45,215 bases of DNA from JANLUX01 sp031366005 (GTDB lineage: Bacteria > Bacteroidota > Bacteroidia > AKYH767-A > OLB10). The notes below the pieces were generated by a model. It made no database searches. It saw nothing but the letters and a program-made list of their open reading frames with translations, and had not been told where the DNA came from. Below are positions 7,201 through 14,453 of this stretch, piece after piece. The stretch is taken from contig JANLZB010000011.1 in assembly GCA_031366005.1 (NCBI GenBank), positions 1 through 45,215 of the forward strand, in the 5' to 3' direction. A program made the translations under genes and the position numbers. Each line of letters opens with the position of its first letter. Position 1 is the stretch's first letter.

Positions 7201-9726
7201 GGTGCTGTGCTTAGCTTCTGGCAGAATTTTAATACTGACAATGGAGCAGATGGAGTAACAATGGAATATTCTGCTGATAATGGTGTTACATGGAATATAC
7301 TTGGAACTTCATTACCGAATCCTGATGCTATTAACTGGTACAATACTGCCAGTCTTAATTTCACCAATATCCCTGCATGGTCAGGTAATAGCGGAGGATG
7401 GGAGAAATCAACTTATTTCTTATGCCATACTCCCGATTTGAATAATACCGTTGATAAAGTTCAGTTCCGCTGGTTGTTTAGTTCAAACTTCTTTGTTACC
7501 AATACAAGTGATGGATATTCTATTGACGATTTCTGTATTGTACAACCTTCAGGAGATGATATTGGTATCAGTGCAATTGTTTCTCCAACGGGCAGCGTTC
7601 CGGCAGGAGCACCATTATCTATTTCAGTAAACCTGCATAACTATGGAACAACTACTGTAACAAATGCTACCATTGTTTGTACTGTAGATACTCAACAGTT
7701 GGCTCCGTTCTCATTATCTGTTAATCTTGGCCCATGTGATGAATTGCAGAATCTGGCTCTTCCCGGAACTTTCAATGCTCCTTCAGGTCCTTATACTTTA
7801 TGCTGTTATACTGACTGGACCAGCGATGTAAATCATAATAATGACACTACTTGCGTTGATTTAATTGGTATTCCAACATATACTCTTGATTTCACCCATT
7901 GGTTTACTGATAATTTTGATTCTACAAACCTGGGATGGTCAGGTGAAATTGATCCTAATGGTGATCCCGGAACAAATTGGGAATGGGGTATTCCAGGTCA
8001 AATTACTCCTTCAGTTCCATCTACAGCACACTCGGCTCCGAAAGTTTGGGATGTTAATCTTAATGCACAGTACACGGATAATGCAAAGTGTTATTTATAC
8101 ACTCCTTATTTTGATATGACCAATGCAGTGGATGGTATCCTAAGATTCTGGTCTAATTATAATTCAGAAAACGGATGGGATGGAGTTCATGTGGAATATA
8201 CATTTGATAACGGAACCAGTTGGAACACATTAGGTCTTCAGGGTGGAGTACCTCCAAATCCTTTGGGAACTATAAACTGGTATAACAGTATTTTAAATTC
8301 CTGTAACTGTTCTGGTTGGAGTAATCCGCAGCCACCAACGGATACATGGTCACTTATGGAATACCCGATAGGAACTGTTCCTGGTATGAATAATAGTACA
8401 AGTGTGAGATTCAGATTTGTATTTACTTCTGATGTAACTATTCATTATGATGGACATGCGCTTGACGATTTTGAAATTGAGATACCGGTTCCTTTGGATA
8501 TATCTCCTTCGCACCTGAGTCTTGATACCTTAATTCATCCAAATAATCTTCTCTTCACAGGTCAGAATGTGTTTTTAAGTACATGGATAAAAAACAGGGG
8601 AACCGCTTCATTAACACAAGCTACTGCTACACTTTATGAAGGTGGATTTACCAATGTTGTTCAAACACTTATTAAAACTTTTAGCCCTAATCCGCTTCTC
8701 AAGAAAGATTCGGCATGGATAGAGTTTACTACACCATGGGTTGCAACTCCGGGAGTTCATGATTTCTGTGTTGTTACTTCGCAGCCTAATGGTACGCAGG
8801 ATTTAAATACTTCTAACGATACAACTTGTTTCAGCATAGTGGTATTTGATTCAGTGGCGGCTTATCCATATTGCAATGATTTTGAAAATGCTCCGCAATG
8901 GGTTGCATTAGAAACTGATAATTATGCATGGCAGAACTCATGGCAACTGGGTACTCCAAGTCAGACTTTCCTTAGCAGTGCACATAGTCCCACAAAAGCA
9001 TGGACAATTAATTTAACTCAAAATTACAGGGATGGCGATCAGTCTTCTTTATTCTCACCAGTATTTATGGTTTCTTCCAACAAGTGCTATAAATTAAGTT
9101 TCTTTCATCAGTTCAAATGTGAGCGTTTTGAAGATGGTGGCGCAGTTGAATATTCATTGGATCATGGTGCTACCTGGAAAAACATTGACTTTGCAGGCAC
9201 ACCAAATGCAACTCCGTTTAACTACACTTATGTATCAGCGCTTAACTTTAATGCTCCTCCACTTGTAAAAGGATGGACAGGCACAAGCAATGGCTGGTTA
9301 TATGGTGAGAAGGTATTGCGGCCAAATGTGAATGGTTCCATGATAATCCGTTGGAAGTTTGCTGCAGACTTCGACAGTACGCAGGAAGGTTGGACAGTAG
9401 ATGATGTTTGCCTCACAGACATTGGTTTCTGCAGCCCGATAGGAATTGAAGAATTAGGCAGTCATGGATTTGAGCTTGCTCAGAATCATCCGAATCCATT
9501 TGGTGCTTCCACCACATTTGATTTCACATTGCCTCAGGATGGATTCACTAAGCTATATATCTCTGATATAATGGGACAGATAGTTGCAGTTCCTGTTCAG
9601 GATAAATTGCAGGCTGGTGTTTACTCATTAAATTTTGATGCGCAGAATTTAGCCCCTGGAATATATTATTATACATTGGATTACAATGATCAGTCAATCA
9701 CTAAGAAGATGGTAATTACACGTTAG
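4240..9726 (+). CDS. Giant modular T9SS surface protein with MAM-like and CARDB-like repeats
   Basis: The product has 1828 residues with a signal peptide (MKKLLSTMLPVLFAVLAQAQ). It has about six modules of the immune-inhibitor-A/MAM-like type. Each opens with a CDDFENG-like motif, continues to AHSxxNAWDxNL plus YxNNA, and closes with WSGNSGGW and DGxSIDDFC. The AHS motif recurs near residues 365, 657, 952, 1263 and 1580; an earlier diverged copy lies near residues 20-205. Between them are Ig-like CARDB-type domains beginning near 509, 803, 1105 and 1419 (DIGISAIVSP, DVGITTIVQP). The unit length is about 290-320 residues. The last ~85 residues are a T9SS type A sorting domain (NHPNPFGASTTF ... 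GIYYYTLDY...KKMVITR). No catalytic motif was found, so it is probably an adhesin or a scaffold for binding sugars or protein. Conserved cysteines suggest disulphides outside the cell. It is monocistronic, with its own promoter and a strong terminator. Confidence 0.9.
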   Translation: MKKLLSTMLPVLFAVLAQAQVDTLLNENFNGGTTNMISNCLPAGGGGGWTIDNTLWSTPPNSLNGSYVTNDSCFLVSPLMDFTAYQFVFLDFNHIAKISFFDRGGIDISTDGGTTWAPFTNFNVNYIGNSSWPSNNNFTAASYPLVWQPGNDQAAPNNSWWKHERFELVAFHGMANIKIRFVVRDLDGNGMNGAHGWNLDDIRITAANCELVPPVINLHPTFTSQCTTIPTDNFGCKALSSEYQFSVGIEDPQSGVAFADLFYQINSTGWQSIGGLLNCSDSDWVAILNPTLTVGDTVYWYVTATDASTCANVATSPTVYFVICVPPCAPVCDNFDGSSSIVWTPTTNGASNWQLGFPGFGLTNSPHSAPNAWDIDLNSGYTNNAICDLTSNTICFDTVFNATVSFWINYATDPGGDGMQLQWKSSTHPTWTTLGAAGDPVNWYNSTLFSGGDAWSGTSNGWTPVSHKINLPGIGGDPAVQFRFHFTSDGFNTVDGFSIDDFCITVPPPNDIGVSAIISPPGFASENDTVPICVQVSNYGAASQSNFTVTATWNGNTYTTVYSGSLVGGDSVQVCFPGDSVIINSGTNPELCAYTSLPDTVPVNDTSCVISIGIPTIPIPYCDDFENGNIGWTTDIQGAAGSDWEFGTPAWGATSGAHSPVNAWDINLNAAYNNGAISYLISPFFDFLGQDSIRLSFWENWNTETNWDGTRLDYDAGAGWTKLGTVGSPYGTNWYTNVINSSNDDAWAGNSGGWVNCKYKLVGEPALNTGGSARFRFAFTSDASVTVDGVSIDDFCLKAPCFFDVGITTIVQPTINAPVGGTLPVSVTLINDGTTTLTSFPITYLIDTIGSTPVTFNWTGNLGADDTLTVNLPPFTVPTGAYTICIYTQLPQDCDFNNDTMCISLVGIPTLNVTYCDDFENGNVGWSTVINPTFDPNTIWEFGTPAFGATTGAHSGVNAWDVNLASGYGNNANTYLYTPFFDFSTVSGAVLSFWQNFNTDNGADGVTMEYSADNGVTWNILGTSLPNPDAINWYNTASLNFTNIPAWSGNSGGWEKSTYFLCHTPDLNNTVDKVQFRWLFSSNFFVTNTSDGYSIDDFCIVQPSGDDIGISAIVSPTGSVPAGAPLSISVNLHNYGTTTVTNATIVCTVDTQQLAPFSLSVNLGPCDELQNLALPGTFNAPSGPYTLCCYTDWTSDVNHNNDTTCVDLIGIPTYTLDFTHWFTDNFDSTNLGWSGEIDPNGDPGTNWEWGIPGQITPSVPSTAHSAPKVWDVNLNAQYTDNAKCYLYTPYFDMTNAVDGILRFWSNYNSENGWDGVHVEYTFDNGTSWNTLGLQGGVPPNPLGTINWYNSILNSCNCSGWSNPQPPTDTWSLMEYPIGTVPGMNNSTSVRFRFVFTSDVTIHYDGHALDDFEIEIPVPLDISPSHLSLDTLIHPNNLLFTGQNVFLSTWIKNRGTASLTQATATLYEGGFTNVVQTLIKTFSPNPLLKKDSAWIEFTTPWVATPGVHDFCVVTSQPNGTQDLNTSNDTTCFSIVVFDSVAAYPYCNDFENAPQWVALETDNYAWQNSWQLGTPSQTFLSSAHSPTKAWTINLTQNYRDGDQSSLFSPVFMVSSNKCYKLSFFHQFKCERFEDGGAVEYSLDHGATWKNIDFAGTPNATPFNYTYVSALNFNAPPLVKGWTGTSNGWLYGEKVLRPNVNGSMIIRWKFAADFDSTQEGWTVDDVCLTDIGFCSPIGIEELGSHGFELAQNHPNPFGASTTFDFTLPQDGFTKLYISDIMGQIVAVPVQDKLQAGVYSLNFDAQNLAPGIYYYTLDYNDQSITKKMVITR

Positions 9727-9746
9727 TAGTTATTGACCTCACTTTT

Positions 9747-9787
9747 AAAAAAGGAGATTGTCACACACAGAGACAGTCTCCTTTTTT
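9747..9787 (+). terminator. Strong intrinsic terminator after the giant T9SS gene
   Basis: A 16-bp stem (9747-9762 with 9772-9787; one G-T pair, otherwise matched) encloses a 9-base loop and ends in six T residues. It starts 20 bases after the stop codon. Confidence 0.85.
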
Positions 9788-9851
9788 ATTTATTGAATCC
9801 TGATGTGAGTGTTTATACATTCAATCCTGATTCTTAAACTCCAAACTGTTT

Positions 9852-9859
9852 TACCTTTG
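9852..9859 (+). promoter_or_regulatory. -7 element very close to the next start codon
   Basis: TACCTTTG matches TAnnTTTG exactly and ends only four bases before ATG 9864. Transcription would be expected to start at or next to the ATG, giving a leaderless or near-leaderless mRNA. Confidence 0.5.
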
Positions 9860-9863
9860 CACA

Positions 9864-10352
9864 ATGTTTAATGATTTTAATTCTGATTCACGTGTATGGG
9901 TGTACCAGTCAGACCGGTTACTATTACCCTCTGAAGTTACAGACATAAATAAAAGGATCAACACATTTACCAATCAATGGACGGCACATCAATTAATGCT
10001 GAAAGCGGGTTTTGAAATTCAATACGGGATGTTTTTAATTTTCTGTGTTGATGAGCGCACTGCACAGGCAAGTGGTTGTTCAATTGATAAATTGTTTCAC
10101 CAGGTACAGCAACTTGAAAAAGACTTCAACATTCGTTTGATAGATAGAAAGATTGCTGCATATAAAAGCGGGGATAAAGCAATTGCATTTAACATTAAAG
10201 ATTTAAACATGCTTTACAGCGATGGCATTATTAACAATGATACCTTAATGTTCAATAATCTCGTGAGCACACTTGATGAATTTAATAAAAAGTGGCTTGT
10301 TTCTTTAAAAGAAAGCTGGATGTCACAATTAATTTCTGTTGCTTCAAAATGA
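9864..10352 (+). CDS. Conserved Bacteroidota protein, commonly mislabelled 'ABC transporter ATPase'
   Basis: This is a 162-residue soluble protein. RVWVYQSDR near the N-terminus, QWTAHQLMLKAGFEIQYGMFLIF, ASGCSIDKLFHQVQQLE and the C-terminal FNNLVSTLDEF...W...ESW match a family widespread in Bacteroidota. Databases often call it 'ABC transporter ATPase', but no Walker A, Walker B or ABC signature is present, so that name is not supported and the function is unknown. The central CSID motif and the closing ESW are the most conserved parts from memory. It appears to begin a plus-strand group with the 46-residue peptide (one base after the stop codon) and ste24, since no terminator is seen between them. 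Confidence 0.85.
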   Translation: MFNDFNSDSRVWVYQSDRLLLPSEVTDINKRINTFTNQWTAHQLMLKAGFEIQYGMFLIFCVDERTAQASGCSIDKLFHQVQQLEKDFNIRLIDRKIAAYKSGDKAIAFNIKDLNMLYSDGIINNDTLMFNNLVSTLDEFNKKWLVSLKESWMSQLISVASK

Positions 10353-10353
10353 A

Positions 10354-10494
10354 ATGTCACTGCGGCCTCATCACCGGAAAGCAATAAGCATTACAGGCAA
10401 AATTTTATTAGTGTTTTTGCTGCTCTGTTTTATTGGCTGGATAATAGGTTCGCTGTTGTCTTATCAGATGGAAAGCCCGATACAACCCCGGTAA
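10354..10494 (+). CDS. 46-residue single-pass membrane peptide
   Basis: A short ORF starts one base after the preceding stop codon. The product begins MSLRPHHRKAISITGK, with seven basic residues before a ~20-residue hydrophobic stretch (LLVFLLLCFIGWIIGSLL), and ends in YQMESPIQPR. The positive-inside rule predicts an N-in single-pass inner-membrane protein. The tight spacing and the clear basic-then-hydrophobic layout argue that it is real, but I do not recognise a family. It fills what would otherwise be an unexplained 180-base gap before ste24. Confidence 0.5.
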   Translation: MSLRPHHRKAISITGKILLVFLLLCFIGWIIGSLLSYQMESPIQPR

Positions 10495-10533
10495 GTTGAC
10501 TTAATAAATTAATCAAAAGTTAAAATAAAAATT

Positions 10534-11763
10534 ATGTTATTTATAATTTGTCTCATCCTTTTATTTGAATATTTTCTTGAGCGATACCTTGATTATCTCA
10601 ATAAGAAAAATTACACGAGTGAATTACCGGAGGAGCTGAAAGGAATTTATGATGAGGAACGTTACCGTAAATCGCAGGAGTATGAACGTGCAAATGATAA
10701 ATTTTCTTTTTACACCAGTACATTTTCGCTATTGCTGATGCTTGTACTTTTATTCACAGGCAGCTTTGCATTGCTTGAGAAATGGGCTGTTAGCAAAACT
10801 CATGATTTGGTATGGAGCACATTATTATTTTTCGGAGTGTTAGCCGTGCTTGCAGATATTATTCAAACACCGTTTGCTTTATTTAAACTTTTTGTGATTG
10901 AAGATAAATTTGGTTTCAACCGCATCACACTAAAAACTTTTTTTCTTGATAAACTCAAAGGTTATTTGCTTGGCGGATTGATAGGCGGAAGTTTGCTTGC
11001 AATGTTTGTTTTGTTTTATCAGATGACCGGACCTAACTTCTGGATTTACACATGGATTGCAGTGAGTCTTTTCACTTTAATCATGGTGATGTTTTATGCT
11101 TCGTGGATATTACCATTGTTTAATAAACTCACTCCGTTACCCGAAGGTTCGTTGAGAAGTAAGATTGAATCCTATTGTAAAAAAGTTTCTTTCCGGTTAG
11201 ATAATTTATTTGTGATGGATGGTTCAAAACGTTCTGCCAAAGCAAATGCATTTTTCAGTGGACTGGGTGCAAAGAAAAAAATTGTGTTGTATGATACATT
11301 GATAGAAAAACATACAGAAGAAGAATTGGTTGCAGTGTTAGCACATGAAGTGGGGCATTACAAAAAGAAACATACACGGTTAACACTACTGCTTTCTATT
11401 CTGCAGACAGGGGTAATGTTATTTCTGCTTTCAAAATTTATTGACTCACCAAAACTATCAGAAGCATTAGGCGGACAAGGAAGTTCTTTTGTTTTAGGAC
11501 TGCTTGCATTTGGGATGTTGTACAGCCCTGTATCAATGCTGCTGGGTATCGGAATGAATATGCTTTCGCGGAAAAATGAATACGAAGCAGATCATTACGC
11601 AGCTACTACTTATGAAACGAAACCGATGCAATCTGCATTAAAAAAATTATCTGTTGACAATCTAAGTAATCTTCGTCCGCATCCTTTGTATGTTTTCTTT
11701 CATTACTCACACCCTACTTTGTTACAAAGGTTGAAGGCGTTGAAAGCGGGAAATAATCTTTAA
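10534..11763 (+). CDS. Ste24-type M48A zinc metalloprotease
   Basis: The product has 409 residues, normal for bacterial Ste24/CAAX-protease-1 homologues. There are several hydrophobic segments: one at the N-terminus, others near residues 60-80, 95-115, 145-165 and 170-190, and two after the active site. The zinc motif HEVGH is at residues 271-275 and the third ligand lies in NEYEAD (Glu near 351). An N-terminal DYLN...YDEERYRKSQEY segment is also typical. Bacteria lack the eukaryotic prenyl substrates, so the role is probably membrane protein quality control; that is inferred. The C-terminal segment (PHPLYVFFHYSHPTLLQRLKALK, written here in part: PHPLYVFF...LKALK) is duplicated 667 bases downstream after a toxin-antitoxin pair, so the present 3' end may have arrived with that insertion. 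Confidence 0.93.
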   Translation: MLFIICLILLFEYFLERYLDYLNKKNYTSELPEELKGIYDEERYRKSQEYERANDKFSFYTSTFSLLLMLVLLFTGSFALLEKWAVSKTHDLVWSTLLFFGVLAVLADIIQTPFALFKLFVIEDKFGFNRITLKTFFLDKLKGYLLGGLIGGSLLAMFVLFYQMTGPNFWIYTWIAVSLFTLIMVMFYASWILPLFNKLTPLPEGSLRSKIESYCKKVSFRLDNLFVMDGSKRSAKANAFFSGLGAKKKIVLYDTLIEKHTEEELVAVLAHEVGHYKKKHTRLTLLLSILQTGVMLFLLSKFIDSPKLSEALGGQGSSFVLGLLAFGMLYSPVSMLLGIGMNMLSRKNEYEADHYAATTYETKPMQSALKKLSVDNLSNLRPHPLYVFFHYSHPTLLQRLKALKAGNNL

Positions 11764-11771
11764 TATATTTG
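11740..11771 (+). promoter_or_regulatory. Promoter of the toxin-antitoxin pair inside and after the ste24 3' end
   Basis: TTG at 11740-11742 and TATATTTG at 11764-11771 are separated by 21 bases, a good match to the Bacteroidota -33/-7 arrangement. The -7 element begins directly after the ste24 stop codon. A small palindrome, TTGTAACAA (11772-11780), follows and could be an operator for autoregulation. Confidence 0.5.
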
Positions 11772-11802
11772 TTGTAACAAGTTATACTAAAATCCGAAAA
11801 AA

Positions 11803-12045
11803 ATGACACTGCAATTTATTCATGATAATAAAGGAAATACCACAGGCATATTTATACCCATTGAAGAATGGCAAGCATTAAAAACAAAATACGCTGAACT
11901 ACAAAAAGAAGAAGCGGAAAATCTTGCAGTGCTTTCCGACTGGCAAAAGCAAATTATTGATGAACGATTAAACGATTATTACAATAACACTGATAATACA
12001 TCTGACTTCGATAAAACGATTGATGACATTGAAAAGACTTTATGA
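11803..12045 (+). CDS. Antitoxin of a RelE/ParE-type module
   Basis: This 80-residue acidic protein is in the antitoxin position, with its stop overlapping the toxin start by four bases (ATGA), the usual translational coupling. The N-terminus (FIHDNKGNTTGIFIPIEEWQ) forms a short beta-then-helix unit like Phd/RelB-style antitoxins of Bacteroidota, in which IPxxEWQxL is common. The remainder is a charged helix ending in FDKTIDDIEKTL, likely the toxin-wrapping segment. It should neutralise the toxin and repress the shared promoter; both roles are inferred from family and position. Confidence 0.75.
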   Translation: MTLQFIHDNKGNTTGIFIPIEEWQALKTKYAELQKEEAENLAVLSDWQKQIIDERLNDYYNNTDNTSDFDKTIDDIEKTL

Positions 12046-12341
12046 GTTATCAGTTCATCAACAGACCTCTGGTAAAGACTGACATAACTGTTGCATTTAA
12101 TTATTATAAATTCCTATCTCCATTACTCGCGAAACAATTTTTATTCCGTTTGCGTGAAGCTAAATCACATATTGCAAAATCGCCTCTTGGTTTCCAGGTA
12201 AAGTATAAGGATGTAAGAACACTTTTATTGAAACAATTCCCTTACCATATTCATTATATGGTGGAAGAGAAAACAAAAATGATAATTATTCTTGCTGTTA
12301 TTCATGCATATAAAAACCCGCAGGATTATGGCAGCAGATAA
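12042..12341 (+). CDS. RelE/ParE-family toxin
   Basis: The product has 99 residues, normal for the family. It shows the fold order of ParE/RelE toxins: an N-terminal strand, two helices (ITVAFNYYKFLSPLLAKQFLFRLREAK), then KSPLGFQVKYKDVRTLLLKQFPYHIHYMV, and a final strand with IIILAVIHAYKNP. The R...FPY.IHY...IIILAVIH.....P pattern is the family signature. RelE-type members cut mRNA on ribosomes and ParE-type members target gyrase; the sequence alone does not decide between them. It starts within the antitoxin stop codon. Its own stop is followed after two bases by the duplicated ste24 tail. Confidence 0.82.
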   Translation: MSYQFINRPLVKTDITVAFNYYKFLSPLLAKQFLFRLREAKSHIAKSPLGFQVKYKDVRTLLLKQFPYHIHYMVEEKTKMIIILAVIHAYKNPQDYGSR

Positions 12342-12343
12342 TT

Positions 12344-12412
12344 CCGCATCCGTTGTATATTTTCTTTCATTACTCGCATCCTACTTTGTTGCAGCAGTTG
12401 AAGGCGATGAAG
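12344..12412 (+). pseudogene. Duplicated, diverged ste24 3'-end remnant
   Basis: These 69 bases align without gaps to 11677-11745 in ste24, with 59 of 69 identical. In the ste24 frame the 23 codons give 20 identical residues and three conservative changes (V/I, R/Q, L/M); six further codons differ only synonymously. Such a pattern means the two copies diverged under selection as protein-coding sequence, so the fragment is the tail of another ste24 allele rather than a recent copy of this one. It starts two bases after the toxin stop codon and has no start codon of its own. Confidence 0.8.
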
Positions 12413-12417
12413 AATAT

Positions 12418-13467
12418 TTATCCAATCCCTCTTAGCACATTCACCTCATCATCCAGCTCCTTCCCTTCTGTAATATGCCAAGCCAACTGCGATGCATAAT
12501 AAGGAGCCAACATTACACCTTTTGTTCCCAGGCCGTTAAAGATTGCGAGATGCCTGTGATGCGGATGAAATCCAAGAAATGGTCTGCGGTTTTTAGTGGT
12601 GGGGCGAATGGCTGCTTCTTGATTTACGATTTCAAAATCGGCATTAATTATTTTCTTTATTGATTGTTGTAAATGTTCACGCGCTTCAGTTGTTGTTTGT
12701 AATGTTAAATCTTTCCAGTTAAATGTAGAACCAACTTTAAAAAGATTTTCTCCTAATGGTAATACGAAAACACTTTGATTTAAAATATAAGCCAGTTGTA
12801 AATCTTTACAATGTATTGTTATCACTTCTCCTTTTGCAGGAATAAAAGGCAAGTAGTTAAAATAATATTGAGTCAACGATGAGTAACCACCACAAAGAAT
12901 TAGATTTTCACATTCATAATCTTTCCATTTTATTTCGTGCTCTCTAAAAATTATTTCATGTGGGTGTATTTTATCGGCAAGGTAACTTCCGTTTGCTTTT
13001 AAATATTGAGTGATTGCAGATGTAAATGCATTTACGTTTAACCATCCTGTCTGCTTTAACAAAATTCCTCCAAGCGGTGCAACAACCATTGTAGGTATTT
13101 CATCAGGAGTTAAAACACGATCAACATATTTTTCAATATCACTTTCTGCGCTTCTCGACATCCATTCATTCCGATGCTGAACGGAAGTAAATATTTCGAG
13201 AATGAGTATCTCATTAAAAAAATTAGTTTGAAGTGCTGATTCTATTTCGCGATAGCAATTAACCGCACAGGGAATTAATGTATCTGCCTGCCATGTTTTT
13301 ACCAATCGCCTTCCGGTGATAGGATGGATGATGCCTGCAGCTACACGAGATGAGGAGTGAACAAAACCATCATCCACCACTAAAACTTTTTTACCCAGTT
13401 TAATTAGAAACCATGCAAGCAAAGAACCGGCTATGCCTTGACCGGCAATGATGCAATCGTATTTCAT
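12418..13467 (-). CDS. FAD-dependent oxidoreductase, DAO family
   Basis: This 349-residue soluble enzyme has an N-terminal dinucleotide-binding motif, DCIIAGQGIAGSLLAWFL (GxGxxG plus VVDDG), followed by SSSRVAAGIIHPITGRRLVKTW, which is typical of the D-amino-acid/glycine oxidase (DAO) fold and of the MnmC C-terminal domain. Near the C-terminus RPTTKNRRPFLGFHP and FNGLGTKGVMLAPYYASQLA complete the FAD-binding signature. The substrate is not determined; a small amine or amino acid is likely by family. It is the last gene in a minus-strand series and is separated from the TolB-like gene by a perfect inverted repeat. Its stop codon lies next to the ste24 remnant, so the insertion event ended just beside this gene. 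Confidence 0.85.
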   Translation of the reverse strand: MKYDCIIAGQGIAGSLLAWFLIKLGKKVLVVDDGFVHSSSRVAAGIIHPITGRRLVKTWQADTLIPCAVNCYREIESALQTNFFNEILILEIFTSVQHRNEWMSRSAESDIEKYVDRVLTPDEIPTMVVAPLGGILLKQTGWLNVNAFTSAITQYLKANGSYLADKIHPHEIIFREHEIKWKDYECENLILCGGYSSLTQYYFNYLPFIPAKGEVITIHCKDLQLAYILNQSVFVLPLGENLFKVGSTFNWKDLTLQTTTEAREHLQQSIKKIINADFEIVNQEAAIRPTTKNRRPFLGFHPHHRHLAIFNGLGTKGVMLAPYYASQLAWHITEGKELDDEVNVLRGIG

Positions 13468-13477
13468 TAGTTTACAG

Positions 13478-13536
13478 TTTACAGTTTACTATTTACAGTT
13501 ATGTTACATCATTAACTGTAAATAGTAAACTGTAAA
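13478..13536. repeat. Perfect 23-bp inverted repeat with 13-base loop
   Basis: Bases 13478-13500 are the exact reverse complement of 13514-13536. The arms are built from the TTTACAG/TTTACTA heptamer theme, and one more TTTACAG unit precedes the left arm. The element fills the gap between two minus-strand genes. It could be an intergenic REP/MITE-like element, or act as an RNA hairpin that ends or stabilises the mRNA of the upstream gene. Confidence 0.8.
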
Positions 13537-13539
13537 CCA

Positions 13540-14451
13540 TTAAGGGCGTTCACCTTTATAAGAAACCACCGCCAGCTTGTTTCCCATCGGACTAAAAGCA
13601 AGGCGATAAAAAGCACCAATCAACTTGGAGTAATCGCCCACCTGCAACCATTGGGGATCCTTTTGGTTTTTGGTATCCCACATAAAAAGTTTTCCTTTAT
13701 CAGCCATCAGTATTTTTCCATCATAAGTCCAGCAATAATCTTCTACTCCCTTTAAAGTTTGGCAAACAGGAGTTTCTTCTTCGGTAAATGCCTCATATTT
13801 TGTTATGGTCCAGATAGAATCCTGCTTAGTAACATAACTCATTCCCTCCATACCCGGAACTTTTTGGATACAACGCCCTACTCCACCTTCGGCTAAAATA
13901 ACTGCCTGTGACGGCACCATATCAAATTGTTCCAGTATCATGTGATCACCTTCCAGCATCAGCATGCCTGTGGTGGTATCATTAATCCAACAGTAATAAG
14001 CCACTGAGTCTTCATTTTCAGTTAAAGGATTTGCAGTAGTATCTCTTAAATCAATACTATAGAAACGCTGGGCTTTATCCATATCCACCCGCACACAGCT
14101 AATAAGATTTTTATCAGTGAGCATGATCTGTGGCTGAAATTCACTCTCGGGTGAATTAGTAATCTGGCGGGTTGTCTTTTTCTTCAGGTTATACTCGAAC
14201 AAATCACTCTGCGAAGTGTCAGGCATGCTTGCAAAAAACAATAAGTTTCCATCCCGTGAAAAAAATGGCTGGTTATCATAATGATCGTTGTCAGTTATTC
14301 TTTCAGCTTTGCCGAATTCTATTTTGCCTGCTTCATTCACCACATCAATCAACCAAATTTCAGTTGTATTGATTTGGGTTTGTGCATGCACTGCAATGCA
14401 CAAAAGTGAAGCGAAAGAAAACGTTAGTAAAGAAATTAATTTAATGCGCAT
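13540..14451 (-). CDS. Exported TolB-like beta-propeller protein
   Basis: The product has 303 residues and a signal peptide (MRIKLISLLTFSFASLLCIA..., cleaved after HAQ or HA). The mature part has WD40-like PD40 blades of the TolB type: ERITDNDHYDNQPFFSRDGNLLFFAS, DLFEYNLKKKTTRQITNSPESEFQPQ and a final YRLAFSPMGNKLAVV. These motifs are found in periplasmic or secreted propellers that bind proteins or peptides. No enzymatic motif is present. It starts two bases after the stop codon of the 228-residue membrane protein and is probably co-transcribed with that gene and uvrB. There is no T9SS C-terminal domain, so a periplasmic location is more likely than the cell surface. Confidence 0.78.
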   Translation of the reverse strand: MRIKLISLLTFSFASLLCIAVHAQTQINTTEIWLIDVVNEAGKIEFGKAERITDNDHYDNQPFFSRDGNLLFFASMPDTSQSDLFEYNLKKKTTRQITNSPESEFQPQIMLTDKNLISCVRVDMDKAQRFYSIDLRDTTANPLTENEDSVAYYCWINDTTTGMLMLEGDHMILEQFDMVPSQAVILAEGGVGRCIQKVPGMEGMSYVTKQDSIWTITKYEAFTEEETPVCQTLKGVEDYCWTYDGKILMADKGKLFMWDTKNQKDPQWLQVGDYSKLIGAFYRLAFSPMGNKLAVVSYKGERP

Positions 14452-14453
14452 AA

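Noticed and set aside
7865..8119. 84-codon frame inside the giant T9SS gene
   Set aside because: It lies wholly inside a strongly supported coding sequence, in another frame, and is only a consequence of its codon use.
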